In this document: positions 31,042 through 39,910 of the stretch, in pieces
Numbering within the stretch: position 1 is the first letter of the stretch
How the letters are laid out: each line of letters opens with the position of its first letter
Origin: Mycolicibacterium moriokaense
GTDB lineage: Bacteria; Actinomycetota; Actinomycetes; Mycobacteriales; Mycobacteriaceae
Direction: 5' to 3'
NCBI RefSeq assembly: GCF_010726085.1
Contig: NZ_AP022560.1
Span: forward strand, 5,518,001-5,582,000
Length of the DNA stretch: 64,000 bases
Notes under the pieces: generated by a model
Told to the model about the DNA's origin: nothing
What the model saw: only the letters and a program-made list of their open reading frames with translations
Database searches by the model: none
Program-made: the position numbers and the translations under genes

Positions 31042-34000
31042 CGGACCGTCACCTCGACGGCGGGCGAGTACAGCAGTTGCCCGGCGCCCGCGACCCGGAT
31101 CAACGCCCACCACCGGCCGGGCTCCACCCAGGCCGGCGGCGCGATGTCGAAGGTGAGTTCGGCCGTGCCGCGCGCCGCCAGGTCGACTCCCGTCACCCCT
31201 GGGCCGATCCACTCCCAGGTCCCCCACGGGCTGATCAGGTGGGCCTCGACGGCGATGTCGGCGTAGGCGTCGGTGGCGACATTCACTGTCAGGACGGCGC
31301 GTTCACCCGCCTTGACATCGACGGGCTGTGGGTCGGCGACGAACCGCAACAGGCTGTCGTCGGTCGGGGCGGAAACCGTTGCGACGCAGACGTCCTCGAC
31401 GACCTGCCGCCAGGACGGTGGCATCGAGACGTGGTGGCCGGTCAGGACGAGTTCGGCGCGAATCGGGTACAGGCCCGGCGCCGCGTCCTTGGGTGCATCG
31501 AGCAGCACATCGGTCGCGAGGTGCCCGCCCGGCGGCAGCATGAACGGCAACTCGGCGGGATCGGCCGTCCAGCGGTCCGGGCACAAGAGCCTGACCCTGC
31601 CGTGCAACACGGTGTCGCTGCAGTCGCTGGATACCGTAAGTCGCAGCTGTACCTGCGAATTCGGTTCGACGGCGACGTGCTGCGGATGCAGGTGCGCGAC
31701 GGCCGGCAGGCCGCCGAGTGGTGCAGGGCCGCGGTTGTGCAGCCAGTACCGCGCATACAGCGGCTGTGCCGCCTCGGCGTCGGGCGCCAGCACGGTGTGG
31801 TCGGCCTCCAGCACCTTCGGCAGGTTCAGCCGGGTCAGGACGGTGGCGATCTCGAATCCGTGCAGGGTGAGATCGCCCGACGAAAGATGTTGAACACGGG
31901 GCTGTTCGAGGAGGTCGACGCGCGCGGCCGCCGCCACGCGACGCAGGCCCGACCGGACCTCCACCTCGGTTGCGGCACCGGAGGTCTCGACCAAGCGCAC
32001 CGCGACACCGTCGACGGGGTGGACGTGCCGGGCGCTACCACCCGCCAACGGATTGCCCGCCGCCTTCAGCGCGCCGAGTTGCACGGTGCCCGCCGGCTCG
32101 ATCTCCAGTAGCGAACCCCACGGGGGTAAACCGCCTGCGGCGCCGGTGTTCTCGATGACGGCATGCAGCGGCCGGGAGAACTCTGCGCTGCGGGCCGGGA
32201 TCGCGGCCTGACGCCAGTCGCCGTCACCGGACACCACCGCGTATTCGAAGGTGTGCGTCCAGTGCTGCAGCTGGAAGTTGGAGCCGTCGGGTGCGGTGCG
32301 TCGTGGCGGGTCGATCCAGGTGCCCGACGGCCAACCGGTGCACGAACGCATCAGCGACGTGTGCAGGGTGCCGTCGGAATCGACGGCGAATCCCGGTATT
32401 CCGCGGTTGAGCACCGCGACCGTGCGCGATTCGAAGGGTTCGAGTCCCGCGGGCGCCGTCTGGTCGACGACGATCTCGAAGTCGGCGAGGTCCTCGACCA
32501 AGGTGTCGACCGCCGCCTCGAGATTCGAACCCGCCACGATGAGCACCGGCAGCGCACGCACCGGGCGTAGATCCGCACCCGGCACCCACTCGTCTGCTAG
32601 CGGCGCCGCGGCCGGCACCCAGACTCGGGCGTGGCCCGTCGACTGCAACTGGCGTTCGAGCTCCCCGGTGTACTCCGGATCGGCCGCAGCCAAAACCGCT
32701 GCGACGAACGAATTCTCGCCTGGACCACCGATGGCGATCCGCGCATCGGGCAGGTTGGAGTCCACATCGAGATTGCCGTAACGCGGATGGTCGGCGTCGC
32801 TACACGTTGCGGTGACGCCCGCACGGACCAGCGCGACCATCAGCGCGCGGGTCATCGGGGCCGACGCCTCCGCCGCCGGCGTCACCACCTCGGCCACGGA
32901 TATGGCACGCACCCCGGCGTCCACCCGCACCCGCGCGGCCGAGGACAGACCGAACCAGCCGTAGGCGGGGTTGTCCAGCGTCCACGGGTGCGTGGCCGAG
33001 TCGACGGCCGACTGCTCACCCTTCTCGTGCAGCAGCCCGAATCCGCGGCCGATCACCGCATCGCCAACCTCGCTGACCGGCAATGCCCCAGGGACCGGAC
33101 ACGGCCAGCGCAACCGCAGCAGGCGGTCGGCTCCCGTGAACTCATCGACGGTGGTCCGGCAGTCGACGCGCGCCACGTCGTGCCACAGCGTCAGGGTCTG
33201 CGTGTAGCGCAACAGATCTCCGATGCGGCCGCGGATCACCACCCGCTCCCCCAGCGGTCCACGATACGTCTGGACCTCAGCCTGGCCCGCCGACGAGCAG
33301 ACGACCGGGCCCTTCGGCAGCAGATGCCATGGTCCCTCACCGGCCTGCGGATGTGCGGGGTACTCGTCGTACACCGCGAGCTCATTGCCGACCCTGCCCG
33401 CGACAATCAATTCGCGATCCGATGCGACCTCAACCAACGAAACCACTCCGCCGCCCCGTGCGGGGTCCACCCGCAGCCGGTAGTGACTGTTGCCGATCTC
33501 GTTCCCGTCCAACGGCTTCCAGCCGTCGGCCGAGGACGCGGGTTCCAGGCGATACGACTGCCACCCCAACGACGGCACGTCACGCACCAGCCAGCTGACC
33601 TCCCGCCCCCCGTGCTCGACATGCGCGGGCAACTCGCTACCGTCGGAATCGAACACCCGAACCCCAGGTCCGACGGGTCGTTCGAATCTCGCCGTCACCA
33701 CATCACTGCGTTTGTGCGCCACCGCATTCCAGACGACGACGTCCCCGTCGACCGCCTGCGACAGCATGGCCAGCGCGTTGTCGCGCGCCGTCGTGCCGAG
33801 TTCCCACGCGTCGCGCCATCCCGTCAGCAGGTCGAGGTAAACCTGGTCGGACTCCGAGCCGGTGATCGCGTCGTGGTGCGCGCCGTAGACGAGTTGCACC
33901 CAGGCTTTGGCCAGCGCGGCTTCCGGATAGGTCGCTCCTCCGAGCAGACCCGCGAACACCGCGAACTTCTCGGCGTCCAGCACCGCGTCCTCCGTCGCCC

Positions 34001-35219
34001 GGTTCGCCTGCTTGGTGTCGATGTAGGACACGTGGCAGCCGGTGTAGATCGGGTTCATGTCGCGGGTCTGCGGCGACGCCTCGACACCGCGCTCGGTCAG
34101 CTCGGCGCGCACCGCGGCGAAGAACTCTCTTGGCAACGCGCACACGAACTTCGGCCACGTGTAGCGCTCATTCCAATCGCGATGGATCTCGGTGACCCAC
34201 TTGTTCGGCGGCGTGTAATCGGTGCCGACCGGCAACAGCACGTTGCGCGTCAACGCGACCTTCTTCAGCGACGCGAACAACTCGTACGTCGCGGCCTCGG
34301 CTTCCTCGAGCGTGGCGGCCGAGTCCATCCACCACCCGGCCGCGTAATGGGCTGGCATGTAATGGGTCAGCAGACCGCGACCGGACGGTGCGATCCACTC
34401 GAACTCGCTGCTGAACTGCATCCGTTCGGGATCGCCACCCCCGAGCATCGGACCCCACTGATGGTGCGGTCCGCGCGCCCACGAGCTGGACGTCAGGCCC
34501 GCCTCGGCCGCCATACCGGGGAACTGTGGATCGTGCCCGAACGCGTCGAGCTGCCATGCGGTGGCGGGGTTGGCCCCCAGGATTCCGCGCTGAAACCCTA
34601 TGCCGTGCACGAAGTTCCGGATCGTGGTCTCCGGGCTCGTCAGATTGGTGTTGGGTTCGTTGTAGGTGCCGCCCATGATCTCGACGCGGCCCTCTGCGAT
34701 GAACCTGCGCAGGTCGGCGCGCTCTTCTGGATGGGTGTCCCAGAACGGCTTGAGGTAGTCGACCTCGGCCAGCACGAACTTGTATTCTGGTTCGCGCCGC
34801 GCCATTTCGAGATGGGCGCGCACCAAGTCGAAGCCGTTGGTCTGTCTGCAGCGCCCCGGCGGGTCCTCGGTCCACAGACTCGTGTACGCCCCCTGGGTGT
34901 TCCACCACACGGGGTCGTAGTGGAAGTGGCTGACCATGTACATCGTCCAGCCGGGTTCGGCGACGATGAACTCGAACGGCGTGATGCTGTCCCCGGCGAT
35001 CACCCGCGCGCCGCGCACCTCGCCGGGGATCGGGTCGGTCACCACGACGGGCACCTCGATGCTGCCGTCGCCGGGGTCGGCCTTGGCGCGCCCGGTCAGG
35101 CGGTCACCTTCGATGCGCACGCTCCCGGCTCCATCGGTGTAGGTGACCCGCACCAACTGCTGCGGCGCCTGCGACGGCCCGGTGAACAGCTGCGTCGCCT
35201 CCGCGGAGATCACGTGCAC
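31038..35219 (-). CDS. glycoside hydrolase family 38 alpha-mannosidase
   Basis: A 1,393-residue protein, longer than the about 1,215 residues I recall for Rv0648. The GH38 catalytic domain starts at HFHYDPVW (98-105, zinc-binding His and Asp) and has the nucleophile Asp225 in QLDAFGHDPQ; later VYGAHHDAITGSESD gives another metal His. The central beta-sandwich domains follow, and the last about 280 residues form extra beta domains of the NEW3 type (HNRGPAPLGGL, LTVSSDCSDTVL, VNVATDAYADIAVEAHLI). No signal peptide is seen, so it probably acts in the cytoplasm, possibly on mannose-containing glycans. It begins the three-gene operon. Confidence 0.88.
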   Translation of the reverse strand: MHVISAEATQLFTGPSQAPQQLVRVTYTDGAGSVRIEGDRLTGRAKADPGDGSIEVPVVVTDPIPGEVRGARVIAGDSITPFEFIVAEPGWTMYMVSHFHYDPVWWNTQGAYTSLWTEDPPGRCRQTNGFDLVRAHLEMARREPEYKFVLAEVDYLKPFWDTHPEERADLRRFIAEGRVEIMGGTYNEPNTNLTSPETTIRNFVHGIGFQRGILGANPATAWQLDAFGHDPQFPGMAAEAGLTSSSWARGPHHQWGPMLGGGDPERMQFSSEFEWIAPSGRGLLTHYMPAHYAAGWWMDSAATLEEAEAATYELFASLKKVALTRNVLLPVGTDYTPPNKWVTEIHRDWNERYTWPKFVCALPREFFAAVRAELTERGVEASPQTRDMNPIYTGCHVSYIDTKQANRATEDAVLDAEKFAVFAGLLGGATYPEAALAKAWVQLVYGAHHDAITGSESDQVYLDLLTGWRDAWELGTTARDNALAMLSQAVDGDVVVWNAVAHKRSDVVTARFERPVGPGVRVFDSDGSELPAHVEHGGREVSWLVRDVPSLGWQSYRLEPASSADGWKPLDGNEIGNSHYRLRVDPARGGGVVSLVEVASDRELIVAGRVGNELAVYDEYPAHPQAGEGPWHLLPKGPVVCSSAGQAEVQTYRGPLGERVVIRGRIGDLLRYTQTLTLWHDVARVDCRTTVDEFTGADRLLRLRWPCPVPGALPVSEVGDAVIGRGFGLLHEKGEQSAVDSATHPWTLDNPAYGWFGLSSAARVRVDAGVRAISVAEVVTPAAEASAPMTRALMVALVRAGVTATCSDADHPRYGNLDVDSNLPDARIAIGGPGENSFVAAVLAAADPEYTGELERQLQSTGHARVWVPAAAPLADEWVPGADLRPVRALPVLIVAGSNLEAAVDTLVEDLADFEIVVDQTAPAGLEPFESRTVAVLNRGIPGFAVDSDGTLHTSLMRSCTGWPSGTWIDPPRRTAPDGSNFQLQHWTHTFEYAVVSGDGDWRQAAIPARSAEFSRPLHAVIENTGAAGGLPPWGSLLEIEPAGTVQLGALKAAGNPLAGGSARHVHPVDGVAVRLVETSGAATEVEVRSGLRRVAAAARVDLLEQPRVQHLSSGDLTLHGFEIATVLTRLNLPKVLEADHTVLAPDAEAAQPLYARYWLHNRGPAPLGGLPAVAHLHPQHVAVEPNSQVQLRLTVSSDCSDTVLHGRVRLLCPDRWTADPAELPFMLPPGGHLATDVLLDAPKDAAPGLYPIRAELVLTGHHVSMPPSWRQVVEDVCVATVSAPTDDSLLRFVADPQPVDVKAGERAVLTVNVATDAYADIAVEAHLISPWGTWEWIGPGVTGVDLAARGTAELTFDIAPPAWVEPGRWWALIRVAGAGQLLYSPAVEVTVR

Positions 35220-35236
35220 GCCAAAACCCTACGGCG

Positions 35237-36004
35237 TCAGCCCCTCGAAATGTCGACGACAAGGGCTCGGTGATCGGAGATCGGCAGCCTCGGCGCGCAG
35301 CAATCGCTCACCCGCAGTCCGTCGTCGTCGGTCAGGATGTGGTCGAGTTGCGTCTCCGGCCCGTCGGCGGGAAACGTCGCCGCCTGGCCCAGCGGCCGCA
35401 GCCCACTCAGCCGGCCCGCTTGAGACGGCGCCATGTTCAGGTCACCCATCAACACGTGCGGCCCCGGAAAACCCCGCAGATCGCGCATGAGCAGCCGGAG
35501 CTGCCTGCGATTCCACCCGGGCACGAACGACAGATGCGTGTTGGCGACGGTCAGCGGCCCGACCGGGGTCTCCAGCCGCGCGATCACCGCCGCCCGCGGT
35601 TCCTCGTTGACGACCTGCACCCGGTTGGGGCCACGCAGGTACATCGGGAACCGCATCGGGATGCGGGGCAGGCGCACCACCTGCCAGTCGTCGACTGGGT
35701 ATCGCGAGAGCAGGGCGATGCCGTAGGCGGCGGTGCCCGGCTGTTCGCGCCCGGTTGCGGCCATCCACGTCGCGCCGGGGGTGCCCGCGATGGCGGCGAC
35801 GAATCGATGGCTCACCGCATCCATCGCGGTCGCGGCGACGGCCGTCAGATCGGCCATCCCTGAGCGCGGTTGATCGAGGTCGACCTCCTGCAGCGCGAGG
35901 ATGTCGGGATCGAGTTGCCTTATCGCGTCGATGAGTCGGTCCCGGTGCACAACCCCGTCATGCACGCTGCGTCCGTGCAGGATGTTGAAAGTGGCCATCC
36001 GCAT
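35237..36004 (-). CDS. endonuclease/exonuclease/phosphatase-family hydrolase
   Basis: A 255-residue EEP-fold enzyme. Motifs: ATFNILHGR at the N-terminus, ILALQEVDLDQ with the metal Glu, VANTHLSFVPG, LMGDLNMAPSQAG with Asp and Asn, QLDHIL, and ISDHRALVVDI with the catalytic Asp-His. It cleaves phosphodiesters, in nucleic acids or phospholipids. No export signal. It lies just upstream of the mannosidase on the same strand (17 bp gap) and diverges from the nucleotidyltransferase gene over a 45-bp promoter. ATG at 36004; a second ATG two codons later also fits. Confidence 0.85.
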   Translation of the reverse strand: MRMATFNILHGRSVHDGVVHRDRLIDAIRQLDPDILALQEVDLDQPRSGMADLTAVAATAMDAVSHRFVAAIAGTPGATWMAATGREQPGTAAYGIALLSRYPVDDWQVVRLPRIPMRFPMYLRGPNRVQVVNEEPRAAVIARLETPVGPLTVANTHLSFVPGWNRRQLRLLMRDLRGFPGPHVLMGDLNMAPSQAGRLSGLRPLGQAATFPADGPETQLDHILTDDDGLRVSDCCAPRLPISDHRALVVDISRG

Positions 36005-36049
36005 GGGTACTCACATACCCGCAATGCCCTTCGGCCCATCAGGAGACAT

Positions 36050-36601
36050 GTGCCCGCACGCAACGACGATCTGCGCGACGCGCTCAAGCGCGCCGCGTCG
36101 GCCCTGCGTGCGCACGGTCCGGACTTCGCGTTGGCCGGCGGCTACGCGCTGTGGGTGTTCGGCGGTCCCGAGCCCGTGCACGACGTGGATTTCGTCGTCG
36201 CGGAAGCCGATACGGAAAAGGCTGTCGCCACACTGCAGGAGGCCGGGTTCAACATCGAGCGCACGCCCGAGGACTGGCTGTTCAAGGCCTGCGTGGGCGA
36301 CGAATTCGTCATCGACGTGCTGCACCGTCTGAATGGTGTGCCGGTCGAACCGGAAACCGTGTTGTCCGCCGAGGAATGCGACGTGCTTGCGGTGCGGATG
36401 CGGGTCATGCGGCCGACGCACGTGATGACCGAGAAGCTCAACGCACTCAACGAGCACAACTGCGATTTCGCGTCATTGGTGCCGGGTGTCCGCGCGGTGC
36501 GTGAGCAACTCGACTGGGATCACCTGCGAACCGCGACCAAGGACAACGATTTCGCGGCCGCGTTCCTGTTCCTGGCCGACCGGCTCGGACTCACCTCTTG
36601 A
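36050..36601 (+). CDS. nucleotidyltransferase-fold protein
   Basis: A 183-residue protein from GTG 36050, with AGGAGA four bases upstream. The N-terminal fold is of the MNT/polymerase-beta type: FALAGGYALWVFGGPEPVHDVDFVVAE, with the Gly-Gly and Asp-x-Asp pair that bind nucleotide and metal, then FVIDVLHR as the third acidic strand. The C-terminus is helical. Similar stand-alone proteins may modify tRNA, sugars or proteins; no HEPN-type partner is adjacent, so this is not an obvious toxin-antitoxin pair. Its end overlaps the convergent WYL gene by 11 bp. Confidence 0.75.
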   Translation: MPARNDDLRDALKRAASALRAHGPDFALAGGYALWVFGGPEPVHDVDFVVAEADTEKAVATLQEAGFNIERTPEDWLFKACVGDEFVIDVLHRLNGVPVEPETVLSAEECDVLAVRMRVMRPTHVMTEKLNALNEHNCDFASLVPGVRAVREQLDWDHLRTATKDNDFAAAFLFLADRLGLTS

Positions 36602-37550
36602 CGGACGCGCGACGCAACCGGTCGGCCAGGACCTTGACGGCTTGCGCGACCTCGGGCGGTTCGAGTACCTCGAAGTCGTAGCCGACGGTCGCGAAGTACA
36701 ACACCATCCGCTCGGGGTCGTCGGCGCCCGCGGTGACGATGCAGGCGTCGGGGCCGTCCGGCTCGATGGCCACCGAAGCGGGTGAAAAGTGTTGCGCGAG
36801 GGCTTGTTCGGATGCGCGGTAGCGCACCCGCGCCACGTAGCGGTACGGCGAGGCGCTGATCGACCGTTGCACATAGGCCGCGGCGTCGGGCGCGTCACGT
36901 TTGGAGAACGTGCTGCCGAGAGCCGTCACGTCGGACATCCGGTCCAGCCGCAGGCTGCGCCAATCCTGCTTGTCGCGGTCGTAGGCCAGTAGGTACCAGC
37001 GCCTGCCGGTCGTCACCAGTTGGTAGGGCTCGAGCCGCCGCTGTGTGGCGTTGCCGCGGATGTCGACGTAGCGCAGGTTGACGTGCTCGCGGTCGCGGCA
37101 GGCACGCGCCAGCGTCATCAGGATGTCGGGTTCGACGGCTTCGGTCGACGACGGCGACGTCAGCGTGACGGTCGCGTCGTGCACCGCCGACACCTGCGAC
37201 CGCAGCCGCGACGGCATCACCTGATCCAGCTTGCTCAGCGCTCGAAGCGCCGCTTCGCCGACACCGGCGACCGTGCCGCCCGCCGCGAGCCGAAGACTCA
37301 CGGCCATCGCGACGGCCTCGTCGGGGTCGAGCAGCAGCGGAGGCAGCGCCGCGCCCGCGCCCAGCTGGTACCCGCCGCCGTGGCCCTTGCTGGCGTGCAC
37401 GGGATAGCCGAGGTCACGCAGCCGATCCACGTCGCGGCGGACGCTGCGGGTCGTCACGCCGAGCCGCTCGGCCAGCTCCTCGCCGGTCCATACGCGGCGT
37501 GACTGCAGCAAACCGAGGAGCTGCAGGACCCGGCTGGTCGTCTCCGCCAT
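36591..37550 (-). CDS. WYL-domain transcriptional regulator (YafY-like)
   Basis: A 319-residue regulator. The N-terminal DeoR-type winged helix is GEELAERLGVTTRSVRRDVDRLRDLGYPV with KGHGGGYQLG. The WYL domain is at about 140-225 with GRRWYLLAYD near its centre, and a WCX-like C-terminal extension follows. WYL proteins bind nucleic acid or small ligands. It diverges from two DinB genes, and a perfect palindromic site in the shared promoter (37570-37592) is the likely operator. Start ATG 37550; a GTG immediately before is an alternative. Confidence 0.85.
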   Translation of the reverse strand: MAETTSRVLQLLGLLQSRRVWTGEELAERLGVTTRSVRRDVDRLRDLGYPVHASKGHGGGYQLGAGAALPPLLLDPDEAVAMAVSLRLAAGGTVAGVGEAALRALSKLDQVMPSRLRSQVSAVHDATVTLTSPSSTEAVEPDILMTLARACRDREHVNLRYVDIRGNATQRRLEPYQLVTTGRRWYLLAYDRDKQDWRSLRLDRMSDVTALGSTFSKRDAPDAAAYVQRSISASPYRYVARVRYRASEQALAQHFSPASVAIEPDGPDACIVTAGADDPERMVLYFATVGYDFEVLEPPEVAQAVKVLADRLRRASVKR

Positions 37551-37569
37551 CACTCCACCCTGTCGCAGT

Positions 37570-37592
37570 TATAGGACCGAAACTGTCCTATA
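37570..37592. promoter_or_regulatory. probable WYL regulator operator
   Basis: Perfect inverted repeat TATAGGAC-N7-GTCCTATA in the 61-bp gap between the divergent WYL and DinB genes, placed so that it would cover both promoters. Confidence 0.75.
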
Positions 37593-37611
37593 TCTGATTG
37601 AGGGTAGTCGT

Positions 37612-38148
37612 ATGAACATGACGACGACGAGCGTGACGGCGGAGCTGGCCTTCCAACTCGACTTCCACTGGACGAACGCCCTACGGCCTCGGCTCGAGGG
37701 CCTGACCGATGACGAGTACTTCTGGCAGCCGGTCCCAAACTGCTGGACGGTGCGCCGCGACGGCGGCATCGACTTTGCGTATCCGCCGCCCGAGCCAGCG
37801 CCGTTCACGACGATCGCGTGGCGGCTCGCGCACGTGATCGTCGGCGTCCTCGCGATGCGCAACCACAGCCATTTCGGGGCGCCGGAGGCCGGCTATGAGA
37901 CCTGGCCCTACGCGACAGACGCCGCGACGGCGCTGCACCAGCTAGACGTGCAGTACCGCACGTGGATCGACGGCGTGCGCGGGCTCTCCGAAGACGCTCT
38001 GTGGCGCCCCTGCGGACCGGCTGAGGGACCGTACGCTGACTATCCGATGGCCACCCTTGTTCTGCACATCAACCGTGAGGTTATTCATCACGGCGCCGAA
38101 ATCGCCTGCATCCGAGATCTTTACGTCCACACCAAGAAGGGAAACTGA
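37612..38148 (+). CDS. DinB-family protein
   Basis: A 178-residue four-helix-bundle protein. The DinB metal ligands are visible as His in the WRLAHVIVGVLAMRNH helix and HINREVIHHGAEI near the C-terminus. DinB proteins in actinobacteria include thiol-dependent (mycothiol) S-transferases, so a detoxification role is likely. The C-terminal LVLHINREVIHHGAEIACIRDLY is typical. The next gene, a second DinB, starts 2 bp after this stop. It is probably controlled by the WYL regulator through the site at 37570. Confidence 0.82.
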   Translation: MNMTTTSVTAELAFQLDFHWTNALRPRLEGLTDDEYFWQPVPNCWTVRRDGGIDFAYPPPEPAPFTTIAWRLAHVIVGVLAMRNHSHFGAPEAGYETWPYATDAATALHQLDVQYRTWIDGVRGLSEDALWRPCGPAEGPYADYPMATLVLHINREVIHHGAEIACIRDLYVHTKKGN

Positions 38149-38150
38149 GT

Positions 38151-38756
38151 ATGGCCGCGATGCCCCCACCGATCGCCGATGAACGAGCCGGCCTGCGCGA
38201 GTACGTCGCCGCGCAACAGCATGCGTTTTATGCGGTGGCCTTCGGCCTGACCGACGAGCAGGCGAGGTCGACGCCGACGGTCAGCGCCCTGTCGATCGGC
38301 GGACTGATCAAACACGTCACGGGATGCCAGCGGGGGTGGATGGAACGGGTGGGCGCCGCGCCGGAACTGGTCGAGGTGGACCTTCGAGCGATGGAGGACC
38401 GGGCGGCCGACTACCAGGACGAGTTCGTGATGCGCGAGGACGAGACACTGGCAGACGTCCTGGCCAAGTTCGACGAGCAGAACGCCGAGACGATCCGGCT
38501 GATCGAGACCGCCGACCTGGACGCTGCAGTGCCGATTCCGCAGAATGTGCCGTGGTTCCCGAAGGATGTCCCGGCCTGGTCGGTGCGGTGGGTCCTCTTC
38601 CACATGATCGAGGAGCTGGCCCGGCATGCCGGACACGCCGACATCATTCGCGAAAGCATCGACGGCGCAACCCTTTACGAACTGTTGGCCGCGTTGGAGG
38701 ACTGGGAGCCGACACCGTGGCTGACGCCGTGGGGCAAGGAGCCGGTAAACAGGTAG
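38151..38756 (+). CDS. DinB-family protein (second)
   Basis: A 201-residue DinB/DUF664-type protein: GLREYVAAQQHAFYAVAFGL, then LIKHVTGCQRGWMERV as the first metal-His helix, and RWVLFHMIEELARHAGHADIIRE as the second, with the paired His. DUF664-type members resemble mycothiol-dependent enzymes. It ends in WGKEPVNR. The tight spacing (2 bp before, 2 bp after) puts it in one operon with the first DinB and the lipG-like hydrolase. Confidence 0.82.
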   Translation: MAAMPPPIADERAGLREYVAAQQHAFYAVAFGLTDEQARSTPTVSALSIGGLIKHVTGCQRGWMERVGAAPELVEVDLRAMEDRAADYQDEFVMREDETLADVLAKFDEQNAETIRLIETADLDAAVPIPQNVPWFPKDVPAWSVRWVLFHMIEELARHAGHADIIRESIDGATLYELLAALEDWEPTPWLTPWGKEPVNR

Positions 38757-38758
38757 GT

Positions 38759-39664
38759 ATGCAAACGCGCAGCGGGACGGCGGTCTGCGGGAAAGTCGAG
38801 CTCTATTACGAGGATCTCGGCGACCCGCAGGCCCCGCCCGTGCTGCTGATCATGGGCGTCGGCGCACAGCTGCCAATGTGGCCGGACGGGTTCTGTAAGC
38901 GGTTGGTCAAGCAGGGCTATCGGGTGATCCGGTACGACCATCGCGACGTTGGGCTCTCCACGAAGATGGCCGGCCACCGCGCGCAGGGTTCGGTGTATCG
39001 GCGGGTGGCCCGCTATGCGATGGGCCGGTCTAGCGCGGTCCCGTACACGCTGGTCGATATGGCCGACGACGCTGCGGCGCTGCTGAACGATTTGGGGATC
39101 GATAGTGCGCATGTCGTCGGGGCGTCGATGGGCGGGATGATCGCGCAGGTGTTGGCGGGTAACCATCCGTCGCGGGTGCGATCGCTCGGGATTCTCATGT
39201 CGAGTTCGGGCAAGGCGTTCTCGGCGCTGCCGCGGTGGCGGGTGATCCGGTTGGCGTTCGGCGGGCCGGGCAAGGATGCGCCATGGGAGGAACGGTTGGA
39301 GTCGGAGGTCCGCAACATCTCGATCATCAACGGCCCGAATTTCCTACCGCCCATTGAGCAGTTGCGGCGACGCGTCGAGGAGTTACGCGCCCGCAGCGAC
39401 TATCCGCAGGGCATGCTGCGCCAGTTCGACGCGATCCTGGGCACCGGCAGCCTGGTGCGCTACACGCGCAGCATCGTGGCGCCGACGGTGGTGATCCACG
39501 GTTCGGAGGATCCGATGGTGCGGCCACGCAATGGGCGCAACCTGGCCCGGGTAATCGACGGGGCCCGGTATGTGGTCGTCGATGGCATGGGACACGATCT
39601 GCCCGAACCGGTTTGGCGTCCGGTCATCGAGACGCTGACGGAGAACTTCACCGCCGCTCCGTAG
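38759..39664 (+). CDS. alpha/beta hydrolase, LipG-like paralogue
   Basis: A 301-residue hydrolase. The oxyanion region is LIMGVGAQLPMW, the nucleophile elbow GASMGGM, with Asp in HGSEDPMVRP and His in VDGMGHDLPEP. It is closely similar to the gene at 45047 (shared YYEDLGDP / YYEDMGDP, VIRYDHRDVGLS / VIRYDNRDVGLS, ILGTGSLVRY / ILGSGSLLRY). It acts on an ester of unknown nature. ATG at 38759, 2 bp after the second DinB stop; no separate ribosome site is evident, suggesting coupling. Confidence 0.82.
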   Translation: MQTRSGTAVCGKVELYYEDLGDPQAPPVLLIMGVGAQLPMWPDGFCKRLVKQGYRVIRYDHRDVGLSTKMAGHRAQGSVYRRVARYAMGRSSAVPYTLVDMADDAAALLNDLGIDSAHVVGASMGGMIAQVLAGNHPSRVRSLGILMSSSGKAFSALPRWRVIRLAFGGPGKDAPWEERLESEVRNISIINGPNFLPPIEQLRRRVEELRARSDYPQGMLRQFDAILGTGSLVRYTRSIVAPTVVIHGSEDPMVRPRNGRNLARVIDGARYVVVDGMGHDLPEPVWRPVIETLTENFTAAP

Positions 39665-39675
39665 CCGTGTGAACG

Positions 39676-39900
39676 TCAGGCGAGGGTGGAATCCCAATAA
39701 GCATCGTGGTTGCGGCCAATCCTCCGCCCCGCATCTTCTCGGAGCGCCAACGCCCGCTTGTGGATGTAGTACTCGGTGGATCGGGGCATATGTCCCGGTC
39801 CGTACAGTCCGCGCCTGAGACGACGGACTCGACCTCGCCGCATTTCCCAGCGCAGTGCGCCAACTAGACCGCCACCGCGTCGCATGGCAATGGCACGCAC
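39676..39900 (-). CDS. small basic protein of unknown function
   Basis: A 74-residue open frame, very rich in Arg (LRWEMRRGRVRRLRRGLYG) with a mixed C-terminus (RSTEYYIHKRALALRED then GRNHDAYWDSTLA). It lies just downstream of, and on the same strand as, the Lys/Ala-rich gene ending at 39911. The C-terminal half looks like real protein because it is balanced and has aromatic residues. No family recognised. If real it may bind nucleic acid. The start is uncertain: an ATG at about codon 38 would give a 37-residue form. Confidence 0.45.
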   Translation of the reverse strand: MRAIAMRRGGGLVGALRWEMRRGRVRRLRRGLYGPGHMPRSTEYYIHKRALALREDAGRRIGRNHDAYWDSTLA

Positions 39901-39910
39901 GGCCAGACGC

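Noticed and set aside
36050..37550. Nucleotidyltransferase and WYL gene as a toxin-antitoxin pair
   Set aside because: They are convergent, not co-oriented, and WYL has its own divergent operon with a matching operator.
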